A DNA stretch of 64,000 bases. It comes from Echinarachnius parma (Eukaryota; Echinodermata; Echinoidea; Clypeasteroida; Echinarachniidae). Numbering within the stretch: position 1 is the first letter of the stretch; the number at the start of each line of letters is the position of its first letter. The notes under the pieces were generated by a model. The model saw only the letters and a list, made by a program, of their open reading frames with translations, had not been told where the DNA came from and searched no databases. Made by a program: the position numbers and the translations under genes. Shown here one piece after another: positions 12,150 through 22,611 of this stretch. The DNA is taken from the NCBI GenBank assembly GCA_037951105.1, contig JBAMJV010005523.1:62001-126000 (forward strand), written 5' to 3'.

Positions 12150-12392
12150 ACATGCTCCAGACTCCCGCCGGGCCTCCAGGGCACAGGTCGGCTACGAAAG
12201 GAGGCACCAGGGAGGCATAACTCAAACGTCATCAGCATGAATATGGGAGGAAAGCCTGTTTTCTGTTTTATTTTCAACATTTGTGGTAAACTGAAGAAAG
12301 GACTACCTCCAAGATTCATGCTGATGGCGATTGCATTATGTCTCCCTGCCACCTTTCGTAGCCGACCAGTGCCACGGAGCTCAGGCGGCAAT
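12150..12392. repeat. Foldback repeat, short hairpin element
   Basis: Arms GGCACAGGTCGGCTACGAAA (left) and TTTCGTAGCCGACCAGTGCC (right) are inverted and about 150 bp apart, with further pairing inside (CATCAGCATGAA with TTCATGCTGATG). Probably a MITE; open reading on either strand is a by-product. Confidence 0.75.
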
Positions 12393-12486
12393 AGCCTGTT
12401 GCCGAAGTGCTAGCAGCGTATCGGTCAAATTCAAAAAGTATTTTCGGTCATTTTTCAAAGTGGTACTCATTCCTTATCTCTTTAGA

Positions 12487-12560
12487 ATTAAAAATGAGCA
12501 AAGAAAATGGGATTCCAACGGGATCCCGTTGGAATCCCATTTTCTTTGCTCATTTTTAAT
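12487..12560. repeat. Perfect 74-bp palindrome without spacer
   Basis: Two 37-base arms meet at GGGATCCC; pairing runs from ATTAAAAATGAGC to GCTCATTTTTAAT with no mismatch, and stops at 12,486/12,561. It lies between the DD2 relic at 11.8 kb and the last DD2 exon of the middle gene. Confidence 0.95.
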
Positions 12561-12955
12561 CACATTCTGGTCAGTTTCTCTATATGTTTGAATTAATCTT
12601 TAGAATTAATTTATCTAAACGAATTAATTTACTGTGAGTTGAGATTCCATGTATCCAACAAAATCCAGATAAAGTTTGTGTCATCACATCGCATCAAAAT
12701 ACATGAATTTTTAGCACAACGTACGTACAAACAAGCAATCTGATTAGCTCTAGTTTATGGGACAGCCTTACGTTCTAATGAGACTGGGGTTGGATTATTT
12801 TTTTCAGAGAGGGTTGTACAAAAAAAAAAGAAGCTTGTTCAACTGTTTGTAAAATGTATCATCGTTTGAGCTTGACGACATTTAAATTCGTGTTCAGTGA
12901 TTTATTCACTACCCCCATGCCAAACTCAGGTAGATCTCAGGGGCGAGGCATGCAC

Positions 12956-13246
12956 GTCAATAAATAAGGCGATTTCCAAAGTTCGGACCGCGGTTTAAGA
13001 CCGGCGCGGTTGAGGACCTGGCGCAGAGAGTTTTGGTTGTTCACTGCAGTCCGATTCCCCCAATGGAGCAAAGCGCGGTGTGCAGCATGTCCACAGTCTC
13101 CTACGTGAGCGGCAAGGATGGCCTCGAGCTCAGTGTGGGTGAAGTCCATAGCAAGACCAAGTGCGATGTACGTGTCGTGTGTCATTATGCGGCTGGGTAT
13201 ACTGCTAAATACCCAAAAGGGTACGCATTCACGTGTTGTCAACTCC
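12956..13246 (-). CDS. DD2 death-domain exon, most 3' copy of middle gene
   Basis: Acceptor AAATACAG then phase 2 entry (ELTTREC...). The core HDTYIALGLAMDFTHTELEA is followed by a second half containing ALLHWGNRT and LRQVLNRAGL, matching the other DD2 exons. The exon is 291 nt (97 codons), one codon longer than the other three. Its C-terminus (LKPRSELWKSPYLLT) has diverged from the usual SRIADKYLTDD, and the donor position reads GTGCAT, not GTAAGG. Read through, it stops six codons later (CMPRP). This could be the terminal exon of the gene or a decaying duplicate. Death-domain assignment rests on the amphipathic helix pattern and the shared W and L positions with the sister exons. Confidence 0.7.
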
Positions 13247-13329
13247 CTGTATTTAACACATGCGGGAATTAAAAAAAACACATTACAGTTCAAGCAAAGA
13301 GAGACCTCTTGTTGAGTAAACGGTAGTCC

Positions 13330-13675
13330 CAGTGGCGTAGTGTGGTCGGACTGATTGGGGGGGGGGGGGGGGGCACGCAAATTATTGGGGGCACACCTTA
13401 TGTATTTTTTTTTTTTTCAAAAAATGTTTGCGAATGCATTACGCTATTCAACAAACACAATTTTCCCGACCCAGCTCGAATTTTCCAGATAATAGTTTTG
13501 TAGAAAATTCACTTGCGTACGTGACAGACAGGCTACGAATTGTATGAAAAATTTATGGGCAGTATATAGTTATTCCGCTTATTCAAGCCATTAAAAGCAC
13601 ATAATATACACAAGATAGATCGATTGTGCATGCGTGGTTCATGCTGAAATTAATCGCGATCGCGCGCATAAAATT
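13330..13675. other. Intron with poly-G insertion
   Basis: Begins with CAGTGGCGTAGTGTGGTCGG and a poly-G run at 13,358-13,373, the mark of a poly-G foldback family whose other end I cannot place. A similar end (CAGTGGCGCAGCGTGGCCAG) is at 53,464. Confidence 0.45.
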
Positions 13676-14160
13676 GGCTAGAAATCACCAGTTAGGTGAC
13701 AGACAGAAATTTCTCGATATTGAATCAAATGCTTGGTTCGTTTTAAGTTTCTTCGCAATACATTTTCGCGGGAAATTTCACAGGCAGTTTGGTGACAGAC
13801 GGCACATTATCTAGAAAACTAATATCTAGAAATCTATTATCTAGAAATCTGTTATCTAGAAATCTGTTATCTAGAAAATGTGCATGTGTGTGTCATCGGC
13901 TACTGGCTCAATGTTATGCAGTGTGCGCACACTGACTAGAAATCACCAGTTAGGTGGCAGACAGAAATATGTCTCGATATTGAATCAAATGCTTGCGGTT
14001 CGTTATAAGTTTCATCGCGACAAATTTCGGCGGGAAATTTCACAGGCAGGTTGGTGACAGACGGCGAATTATCTAGAAAATAATATCTATAAATCTATTA
14101 TCTAGAAAATTGGCCTGTGTGTGTCATCGACTACTGGCTCAATGTTATGCAGTGCGCGCA
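13676..14160. repeat. Direct duplication with TATCTAGAAA microrepeats
   Basis: Two adjacent copies of about 250 bp (starting near 13,676 and 13,934) share AGAAATCACCAGTTAGGTG and GGTGACAGACGGC. Each ends in tandem 15-16 bp units of the type TTATCTAGAAATCTG. Located in the intron between two DD2 exons. Confidence 0.8.
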
Positions 14161-14272
14161 AAATGGCGCAGTATATCACCCGCGGTCAAGCTTCACCACG
14201 CATGATGATCTTTAAAATGGGCAAACAAGTCACTGAAAGAGAAGGTGGGCTATCTTTAATAAAGCTACTCGA
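14121..14272 (+). other. Conserved intronic segment, possible opposite-strand exon (copy 2)
   Basis: Plus strand reads MAQYITRGQASPRMMIF... and ends before a GGTGGGC donor-like site. Related segments lie at 17,855-17,930 (MAARVAASMSKMIIRSKHI) and 56,750-56,880. All sit one intron upstream of a DD2 exon, so they duplicated together with it. The reading could be a small first exon on the other strand or simply conserved intron. Confidence 0.3.
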
Positions 14273-14933
14273 CAGGTGGACCATTCTCATGGATCTAGCG
14301 TGTAAGAGTGGAAGGGGGGGGGGGGGGGGGATACATTTACCTAAAACGTCCAATCTGGACGATTGTGCGCGTATCTGAACCTGCAAGATTCCCTCAACGT
14401 GAAGGGGTACAATGTACAGTTAAACCCGTCTATAGCGACCACTGAAGGGACCGGTGAAAAGCGAGAAGTGGTCGCTATAGTCAATCAGGTGGTCGCATTA
14501 AACAGGTTGGCGGATATGCACATGTGTAATTAATTGGCATAATGTTCACGCACGAGTCCATAATTATTTTGATTTACTATTTGTTGCATGCATAACCACA
14601 ATACAAAATACAAATTATATATATATTGGCATATAATAATAATACTTCAAATGGTATTAAATTTGTGCATTATCTTTTTAAGTTAAATTGAAATTGCACA
14701 ATGTGTAAATTTGTCATTTATTTACTCATCATGATCGAACCAGCTACTCTTATATGCATGTGTTTAGTTTTGTATAGACTTCTGAATTCAAGATGCATTG
14801 TTTGGTCGTAACAAGCGCACATATTATCATTGCAAAGAGTGAGGAACACCCCGCCGTGTAAGTATAAATTATTTGTTAGATGTCACATTTGTTTTCCTTT
14901 TGTTTACAGTGAATCGGTAAGATGTATTTTAGG
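14273..14933. other. Intron; module shared with other DD2 exons
   Basis: Contains a poly-G run (14,317-14,330) and the stretch GATTCCCTCAACGTGA, also found near 55,070 and in weaker form at 58,100-58,190, each time downstream of a DD2 exon. At about 14,420-14,515 GTCTATAGCGACCAC and GTGGTCGCTATAG form a hairpin. Confidence 0.5.
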
Positions 14934-15366
14934 TTAAAGGGATAGCACAGTTTTGGTCAAACATAATTTTAGTAATTAAAATTATCAAATTATTATTATA
15001 AACTAACAGTTATTACGCGGAAAAGTACAGGGTCGTTTAAAAAAAGTGTTCTTAACACAAGAGGGCGCCTTCCATACACATTCAATTGTGACCATTTTTA
15101 ATCAACAAAGTAAACATAATGTGAATGTAATGTTTTGTAATGATTATCCAACAGAGATCAGCAAAAACGTGTAGCACTGTTCAATATTTTGTTTGATTAA
15201 TTATTGAATACAAATTGGTCCCCCACAATTATTCCGATCTGATATATTTTTTTCAGCTGATTCTATCATTGTGTGCTCTTTCAAATTGTGCACTCAGTTT
15301 TTCATGACCTCACAAACAATAATTTCTTGAAGTGCCATCTATAGCAAAATTGAACTTTCCCTTTAA
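14934..15366. mobile_element. MITE family A-prime, complete copy
   Basis: Begins TTAAAGGGATAGCACAGTTT and ends ATTGAACTTTCCCTTTAA; interior similar to 8,482 and 36,765. Sits just downstream of the DD2 exon at 15.4-15.7 kb. Confidence 0.7.
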
Positions 15367-15425
15367 CCAGAAGTATATGGATTTGTTTTGTTTGAAATAT
15401 AATAAAATTAAACTGTGTTCCTTAC

Positions 15426-15713
15426 ATGAAGTCATCCGTCAGGTATTTGTCAGCGATTCTTGAAAGACCAGCGCGGTAAAGGACCTGGCGCAGAGGCTTA
15501 CGGATGTTTACTCCAGTCCGATTTCGCCACAGGTGCAAAGCGTGTTCTGCAGCATCACATGCCTCCACGTGAGCGGTGAAGATGGCCTCCAGCTCAGCCT
15601 TGGTGAAGTCCATCATAGCGAGACCAAGTGCGATGTACGTGTCGTGGGTCACTATGTTATTGGATACATTGATAAGCACCCGATATGGTACATCTTCCAG
15701 TGTTTCCAAAGCA
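15426..15713 (-). CDS. DD2 death-domain exon, first copy of middle gene
   Basis: 288 nt between acceptor (CATACAG) and a GTAAGG donor, phase 2 at both ends. Reads LETLEDVPYRVLINVSNN, then HDTYIALGLAM, a helix region TKAELEAIFTAHVEACDAAE, ALHLWRNRTGVN and LRQVLYRAGLSRIADKYLTD. The helical spacing and the conserved W and leucines fit the death-domain fold. If the donor is not used, the next codon after the exon is TAA, giving ...TDDFM-stop. One extra Met (AMMD) relative to the sister exons. Because entry and exit phases are equal, the exon can be skipped or joined to the next DD2 exon in frame. Confidence 0.8.
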
Positions 15714-15748
15714 CTGTATGAATGAATCAGAAAATAAATTACAGTTCA

Positions 15749-15946
15749 CAGTGGCGGATCTACGGGGGGTGGGGGGGGGGGGGGGGTTAGGGGGTTAACC
15801 CCCCCCCCCCCCCCCCTTGGGCTGCCAAGTGAAAATGTGATGTGCATAGAAAAACGTCATCATGTGTACCCACACAGTATCCGCATCGTCATTGGGTCAA
15901 CCCCCCCCCCCCCCCCCCCCTTAGCAAAAAGCTAGATCCGCCCCTG
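15749..15946. mobile_element. Poly-G/C foldback MITE (family B), short copy
   Basis: Starts CAGTGGCGGATCTACGGG, ends GCTAGATCCGCCCCTG, flanked by GTTCA on both sides (15,744-15,748 and 15,947-15,951). The paralogous intron near 13,285 reads ACAGTTCAAGCAAAGAGAG without the insertion, so both the target duplication and the empty site are visible. Confidence 0.9.
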
Positions 15947-16145
15947 GTTCAAGCAAAGAGAGACCCCTTAATAATAATTTAAACATGTTCAGTTCGGATT
16001 CGTGAGGGTGCCATAATGCGTACTCCTATTGCGTACCGTGCTGCATAATACACACTGGCTCAAGTAGAGATCTAGTAACTTTTTGGCAAGTGCAAAAAGG
16101 GATAAATGATTGAAAAGTTGCGTATTATTTTGTGTTATCTGATAT

Positions 16146-16860
16146 TATTATTATTATTATTATTAGGCATTTAGTTACGCTATTCATAGTAAACTATATC
16201 ACAGCGCTTACAATAATATGCAGTATAACAACAAATCATAAACAAAATATTGACAAACCAAAGAATACTAAATAATAGCGAATCAAGTAGGAAATAGGTA
16301 CGTTTTTAGGAGTTTTTAAAAAAACATCCACTGATGGAGCAGCTTGTATACAGGAGGGGAGTTTAATCCACTCCTTAGCCGCTGCAACAGTGAATGTGCG
16401 ATCTCCTGCCTTACTTCGAGCTACATGAAAAGTTAATCGAAATGGGTCTGCATTGGAGCGAAGGCTTGTACGTACAGATTGATACATCTGAAGCAGGGAC
16501 ACTCATTGAAATACTCTGGTGCCTGATCATGAAAGAATTTATATACAAATAAAAGAATCTTAAAAACTATCCACTGTTTAATAGGTAACCAATTAAGGGA
16601 TTTAAGAAGTAACGACGGTCTAAACAAAAAATAATACGAGCAGCCCAGTTCTGCAAACTTTTAAGTCTCCTTATATATGTTTGAGGAACTTCTGTAAGCA
16701 GCCCATTACAATAATCCAACCGGGAAAGAACATGGCTGCGAATCACATGATGACATGCATCTTCAGATACATACTTTCTTATCTGTGATACATTTTTCAA
16801 CTGAAATCGTACATATTTACAAAGCTGGTCTATTTGGTCAGACATGGACATGTTACAATA
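16146..16860 (-). mobile_element. LINE 3' fragment (CR1/L2-like reverse transcriptase end)
   Basis: Three minus-strand frames carry consecutive pieces of the C-terminal part of a non-LTR reverse transcriptase: SRLDYCNGLLTEVPQTYIRR then QNWAARII, next LNWLPIKQWIVFKILLFVYK, next FTVAAAKEWIKLPSCIQ. These motifs (LDYCN, WLPI, W..LP) are typical of CR1/L2/jockey-type elements. Two frame changes show it is dead. The 3' end carries a (TAA)n tail at 16,146-16,166. It is 5' truncated, as is usual for LINEs, and lies in the intron between DD1 and the first DD2 exon. Confidence 0.85.
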
Positions 16861-17319
16861 AAAAATTACAAAGTAATGTTTGAAAAAAACACGTTACATG
16901 CCGGACGTCGTTTGGCCGAGTAATGAAAGAAAATACAAAGCGATATTCGCTAACTCATTCCACTGGCTTTGCACTCAGTTATAACTTTCCAGTTGAAAAC
17001 TAAAGGGAAATGCCAGTAGTGGGAAACGCCCCAAACGTAAAAAAATTAAATGTACGCTCTTAACCAATCATGTGAAAGAATATGTTTTTACTAATACGGG
17101 ATGATACAAATTTGGCCTGGAAACCGCCTACTTATTAATATGTTTGGTAAATTATACAGCTATCTACTGTGCATTGATGTCTCGCCGATGGTTGTATGTT
17201 GATATATAGTGGTGAATTGTTTGTTTGTTTGTTTGTTTATTTCCGAAATCACAACAATAAATACAGCAATGAAGTGCAACGGGGGATGACCCAATTCAGC
17301 AGAATACAAAAAAAACCGC
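16861..17319. other. Intron
   Basis: No gene; short (TTTG)n run at 17,218-17,238. Includes family-C-like remnants (CTAACTCATTCCACTGG type) near 16,950. Confidence 0.4.
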
Positions 17320-17720
17320 TGTTCTTCAAGTGTGATGTCATCTATGACGTCATAAAGACCTATTTTTAGAATTTTCAAATTTGAACTTCATTTTCAGAAA
17401 GAACATAATAAATAATGTCTAAATACTGAAAATCAATTGAATATGTTACGTATTGGCTGAGATATGCCCATCCGAATGATTTTTTCCCCAATAGGAAATC
17501 AGTGTTATAGTGCACTGGTTCATAACTGTATGAACCAGTGCACTGTAACACTGATTGCCCATTGAAGTAAAGTTAATTTGGATGGGCATATCTCAGCCAA
17601 TACTTCAATGATTTTCGGTATTTAGACATTATTTTTTATGCTCTTTATGAAAATGAAGTTCAAATTTGAACATTAAAAAAAAGAAGATTTTATGACGTCA
17701 TGGCTTCTGTACTCTATACA
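17320..17720. mobile_element. Palindromic MITE with TGACGTCA termini, copy 2
   Basis: Same foldback family as 3,340-3,740: outer CTATGACGTCATAAAG and TTTATGACGTCATGG, centre with inverted GATATGCCCATCCGAATG and GATGGGCATATCTC, spaced around a CACTGGTTCATA/TATGAACCAGTG pair. Confidence 0.85.
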
Positions 17721-17854
17721 CTCTCGTGCGATGCGTGTTAATCCTATGGCAAATGCGCACATGGTAATTCGCACGAGCGAATCGCTCGTACGAGCGTAGA
17801 TTTGGAGAGGGTTACTAGATCCCTTGATATGCAGTGCGTGTCAACTACCTAGTT

Positions 17855-17930
17855 CAAAATGGCGGCTCGCGTTGCAGCTTCCATGAGCAAGATGATCATA
17901 AGGAGCAAACATATCACTGGAAAGGTGGGC
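17855..17930 (+). other. Conserved intronic segment, possible opposite-strand exon (copy 1)
   Basis: Plus strand reads MAARVAASMSKMIIRSKHI, with a good start context (AAAATGG) and a following AAGGTGGGC donor-like site. It resembles a short targeting-peptide exon, but no downstream exon is identified. Related to 14,121-14,272 and 56,750-56,880; the latter has a stop in the same frame, which argues against coding. Confidence 0.3.
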
Positions 17931-18008
17931 TATACATAGAATGATCACCTCCAGGTAATATAAAAATGATGAACATCATCATTGTTTTTAAGCATTATTA
18001 ATTCGTAC

Positions 18009-18314
18009 CTGTAATTGTAGGTGAGATATTCTCCGCCGAGTCGCTTAAGTCCTGCGGCATTCAGCGCGGAGCGAAGGGGTTCACAAGTAGCCGTGTTTGA
18101 TGTTTCTTTCAGTGCTCAAACATCTGCAGGATCATTTCCCTACGACGGGATGGATTGCTGTCACTGAAATATCTGCGCCACTCGTCTGAATTAAGACCAA
18201 GCTCAGAGCACAGTCTCAACGTGCAGATATGCTCATCGTAGTGGTAAACCGAGCCACGAAAGTGCGGTCTCATCTCCGTTGCAATCTTTCTCAGCGTGTC
18301 AGGTGGATTATCAT
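18009..18314 (-). CDS. DD1 death-domain exon, middle gene, frameshifted
   Basis: Acceptor TCTCCAG, phase 1 entry, reads DDNPPDTLRKIATEMRP and continues through LRLCSELGLNSDEWRR to EMILQMFEH, then stops (TGA). The right-hand copy at 63.2-63.5 kb reads EHWKESSITATC at this point. The difference is one missing G near 18,110. After the lesion the other frame continues with the expected RSALNAAGLKRLGGEYL and a donor (ACAG then GTACGA). With one base restored in the count, the exon would leave in phase 2, matching the following DD2 exon. Either this copy is broken after half the domain, or the base is an assembly error. Confidence 0.7.
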
Positions 18315-19156
18315 CTGGAGACATGGGAATTGTGATGTGGGGGGGGGGGGGGGGGGGGGGGGGTTAAACACAAGTTATTTAGAACATTATATAACAATCA
18401 AAGACAAGCTCACTTTTTATCACAATCAAAGCAAGTAATACACAAGAATGACGAAAATGTAACAGGTAATTATAATTATACTATAATGCCTGTAAATGGG
18501 GAACTAAAGTCTGATGTCACATACTGTACTACCCAACCCATTTATTTACTAGGATAGTTACAAATAAAATAAGATGATACATGGCCATGAAACTTACAGA
18601 ATGTCCAAATGGTTAGTCCTATGGTTGTGTTTCTGTAAGTTCACTCGATTAAACCGTACAGCGCAAATCCTGCAAAGTTTGTAGCCTGATTACGCGCTTC
18701 GATTGTTCAATAGTTATATACAATATGTATAATGAATTAAACTAATAATAAGAAAATTACTAGAAATATCAGTTTTAGGTATTCATTTCAATGTACCTTA
18801 CTTTCTCTTGTTCCGTTTTTGCTTTTTCAAGTTGTGTAGATACTCTTCGTAAACTTTACGAGCTTGTTATGTTATACTTACTCATCAACCTTCAGACTTT
18901 TCATTATTAGTTGAGAGTTGTTGCTATTTAGTGGATCCTTCTGTTTCCAATATGTATTTTCCAATTGAGTTAATGATTATAATTGATATAGAAATAATTT
19001 GTTTTAATGTAATTGTTGTGATTGAATTTGATTTAATTGAATGTCACACATTACTGAGCATCGCCGTAAGAGCCACGTATTGCCATATGGAATGAGGAAC
19101 GTGGCCATTCAATTGCTATTTCGTGTCAATTATACTGCAAGAGGCGTGATAATCAT
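18315..19156. other. Intron, paralogous to 63,512-63,800
   Basis: Carries a poly-G run at 18,339-18,363 directly upstream of the DD1 acceptor. The stretch near 19,060-19,130 (CGCCGTAAGAGCCACGTATTG) matches 63,700 (CGCCGTAATAGCCACGTATTG), confirming that the two gene copies are paralogous beyond the exon. Confidence 0.6.
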
Positions 19157-19289
19157 TAGCCTTTAGTCAAGGCTCTATATGGCTTGGATATTCTCTATGC
19201 GATCGCGAGCTCTCGAGCTCGGCATTTCGCGGTTAGTACACTGCCGCTGTAGAACCTGCCAGACAGCACGATGCCTATCGGATAGGCTA
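19157..19289. mobile_element. Short MITE with 9-bp target duplication, copy 1
   Basis: Ends TAGCC...GGATAGGCTA; flanked on both sides by GATAATCAT (19,148-19,156 and 19,290-19,298). The paralogous sequence near 63,785 reads through without the insertion. Same ends as the 764-bp element at 22,219. A 9-bp duplication suggests a Mutator-type transposase. Confidence 0.85.
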
Positions 19290-19333
19290 GATAATCATTG
19301 ACAGTTACTATAGCATGGGCGTCGTTCAGGGGG

Positions 19334-20345
19334 GACGGGGGTCTGTCCTCATAGAAAGGGGGGGGGGGGTATCATGCGTGACCAAGGACTTGCCAAAAGC
19401 ACCTAAACAAGTATTTGCGTGGTGCAAAATATACACCCTAAGTAAGTATGATTATCGGTAATTTGCTACCCTAAGTAAGTAATCATTTTTTGTAAACCCT
19501 AAGCAAGTTATAAATATTTTTGATACCTAAGCAAGTAATCAATTTTGTGTAAATCCCTAAGCAAGTATGACTATTTTTGATACCCTAAGCAAGTAATCAA
19601 TTTTGTGTAAATCCCTAAGCAAGTTATGACTATGTTTGATACCCTAAGCAAGTAATCAATTTTTTGTAAACCCCTAAGACCCCGTTTACAGTGCAGGCCG
19701 GGCCGAGCCGGGCTCGGCCCGGCCTAAATTGCGGTACTCGGCCCCAATTTTGTGCGTTTACAGTGGCGGGGCTCGGCCTGGCAGTCCTTTCAATATTTTG
19801 TCGTAGTGGCGCTCTGCATGTAAACAAACGGTTATTTTTAGGGGGCGCCGGGGTCACAGTACAAAGGCGCGTTATTTGCAATGAATTGTTTTCCCAATTT
19901 GGTACCGCATTTGGCCCTGCGTGCGTTTACAGTGAGAAAAGGCCGGGCCGATCCGCGGCCGAGACAAGCTCCAGAGCGGGGCCAAATGCGCGGCCACTTT
20001 TGGTACCGCATTTGGCCTTTGAGCGTTTACAGTGAAAAAAGTTTTTTCACTGTAAACGGGGTCTTAGCAAGTTATAACTATTTTTGATACCCTAAGCACC
20101 TCAAAATGGTGACTAAAACTTGTTCTAGTGTTGAATGAACCCTAAGCAAGTAAGCTGAATTTTTGAGACCCTAAATGCGTAACTCATCAGCCTAAAAAAG
20201 ATACCCTTTTTCCTGATTTTTGGTGATTTTGAGACCCTATTCAAGATACTCGAGTAACTTGCCTGATCGTAAAAAAACACCTTTTTTACTCGAATTCTTG
20301 GTCACGCATGTGCCCCCCTTTCTATGAGAACAGACCCCCCGGGGG
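19334..20345. mobile_element. Foldback element with inner tandem repeats
   Basis: Outer inverted ends: GGGGTCTGTCCTCATAGAAA at the left and TTTCTATGAGAACAGACCCC at the right, followed inwards by inverted CATGCGTGACCAAG. The body is a degenerate ~60-bp tandem repeat built on CCCTAAGCAAGTAATCAATT (19,435-19,676 and 20,067-20,180). A second element is inserted in the middle (19,677-20,064). Confidence 0.8.
19677..20064. mobile_element. Nested GC-rich MITE with TA target
   Basis: Perfect 17-bp inverted ends AGACCCCGTTTACAGTG / CACTGTAAACGGGGTCT flanked by TA on both sides. Internal GTTTACAGTG units repeat several times. GC-rich interior (GGCCGGGCCGAGCCGGGCTC) unlike the surroundings. Inserted in the tandem repeats of the outer foldback. 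Confidence 0.85.
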
Positions 20346-20720
20346 CTGCACACTATGGGCTTCAATTATTAGTCCATCTGACCATTTGCACTGTATAATT
20401 ATTCAGAATTTTTCGTTATGCCCATGGCCATGAGATGTAACTAGCTATTTAATAGCTAATATTTACATACATAATTGAACATCTTTAGCTCTGGATATTG
20501 AAAATCCAAAAGCTTCCGGGTGCTCCGCCCCCGGACATCCATTCAGGTTGTAATATTGGTATTCCCTGACTGATACCATTCAGGGTTCCATCAGTGTGCT
20601 TGCAATGTGCACTCTATTATCTGTGACAACTAAATCTCAACGGGTAACGGGGGCCCTGCCCTGCCCCATGGGCCTGGGCCCGGGCCTGGGCCTGGGCAGG
20701 GACTTTAAAGCTGATTTTCA
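20346..20720 (+). repeat. Left arm of a long inverted repeat
   Basis: Pairs imperfectly, in inverted order, with about 23,500-23,930: CATCTTTAGCTCTGGATAT, CCAAAAGCTTCCGG and TTCCATCAGTGTGCTTGCAA have inverted counterparts there. Probably the terminus of a large non-autonomous element of about 3.6 kb. Confidence 0.6.
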
Positions 20721-22218
20721 TTAGGGTCCTTCTATACAATAAAATAGACAACACATTGAATCACATTACCTATCAAAAATACAACTAAACACGGTCCCTA
20801 TATACGCTGTCTACATAAACTATTCAAAACGTTAGGAAATGCAATGGGATGTAGGGAAAAACAATACAATGAATAGATTCAAACAATTTTTTAAAGCTGG
20901 TCTGACATGCAATATATTTGAATAGCTCCCTCTTAAGGTCATCAATTTTATTCTGGTTATCACTCTAGAACTGAAAATTGCTAGTCTACAACCAAGGCGC
21001 AACTATCATATTTTTATGTTAATAAAGTTTTAAAATGTGTATTTTGTCATTAATATAATATCATTCTCATTAATGGTATTATCTAAGTGATGTATAAAGT
21101 ATCAATATTTTTGCTTCATTACTATTGCATAACCTTTAATAGAGATATGCATTCATTATGTTGACTATTCGACACAAAGAGACTAGATTGGAGACTATCA
21201 ACTATGGTCATTTGATCTGGCTGGAGGTCATTCCCCACTGTGCTGAGGCCAAGGGTTAAGTGGCGTAAACCCCCAGTATATGACATATTTATTACTTTGA
21301 GTCCAGTACTCCTAAAATAATGACCACCAACCCCCCCCCCCCCCCCCCCCCCCTAGCTACCCTACCCCCACAATTTCACATAGTGCAGTCAGGCCATTAA
21401 TTTAATACATTACTACAATGATATAATGGTATACCCAGAGAGGTGGGAAAGACCTCTCTGGTATGGGTAACAGTGAGTGAGAGAATTCCTCCTATTTATC
21501 ATGGTGACCGATATGTGACTGCATTGTGAGTGCATACTTCTTAATTGGACATAGCTAACTGGCCTTGTTCTTCTATCAATCTAAGTCACTTTCCTATTTC
21601 AAATTTGCATTAATGCAATGTAATGTTCAGTAATGGTCGTATCTAATTAAATATTACCTTATTATTTCCCCCCCCTTTTTTGCAAAAAAAAATCCCCGAG
21701 TCTTAGAATGAGTATTCCTTATACATGCATTGGCCAGCTGATGGGAACAAGTATCATTTATAGAGTTATTACAGTTTTGCAAAGTAGTAGTCTGTCATTC
21801 TGTCATCTAAACGTCATTGTATATATAAGTTTTTTAGCGGGCGTCTTCAAAAGCAGAATAAGATAGAAAACTTGAGTTTAGTGTATGAACTCAGCACAGT
21901 AACCTTACTTTTGATTTACACTTATGATGTGTTTTAAACATTATGCCATGATGGTGTCTGGTTTAACTCCACATTTTATACCAGTGATATTTTAATTCAC
22001 ATGGTGATACAATGATTATTAAAATATACTTGGGTGTCATTGATGACTATTTATGAAAATGGCTGTGAGGAAAGAAGAAGAAAATAGAAGTATAGAATTA
22101 AGAGAAATGTTTATGTGTGGACACACCGTAATACTTAGAGTAATAGAGTACACCATCTGGAACATGCATGAAAGGAAGTGTGAACCCAACTATATTTTAC
22201 GACTTGTCCACTCTAGCT
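20721..22218. other. Interior of the long inverted-repeat element
   Basis: No convincing gene. Poly-C at 21,331-21,353; small hairpin at 21,432-21,471 (CCAGAGAGGT/ACCTCTCTGG). A 68-codon plus-strand open stretch at 22,053-22,259 resembles nothing known and runs into the next element. Confidence 0.4.
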
Positions 22219-22573
22219 TAGCCTATCCGATATGCGTCGGGCTTTCTAGCAAGTACTAATCGCGTTATGTGGACGGAACCACCGATGTCCGAACCCTATC
22301 CCAACGCCTATCATCACTCGTTTACTCAAACAGTTAAGTTTCTTTTATTTACTTTGTTCGCTGTGCGCTGTGCGTACAATTTCTACGAACTCCCTGCGAA
22401 GCTCTTTCATGAATATTTATGTGACATGGACCAAAATAGGCCAATGAGCGATGAGGCTGTAACGTCATTATGAACTCTATGCATGCATGCAGTGGCCAGA
22501 GTTACACACAGCATGCACAGTACAGTGCGCTTTGTACACGCGCTGTGCGCTGTCAGAGCCGTATTTGTGTGTA

Positions 22574-22611
<38 letters not shown>

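Noticed and set aside
12098-12413. 93- and 97-codon open frames on both strands
   Set aside because: Both fall in a hairpin repeat whose arms are complementary, giving similar peptides on either strand.
19435-20180. CCCTAA-containing repeats as telomeric satellite
   Set aside because: The unit is about 60 bp (CCCTAAGCAAGTAATC...), not CCCTAA arrays, and is enclosed by foldback ends.
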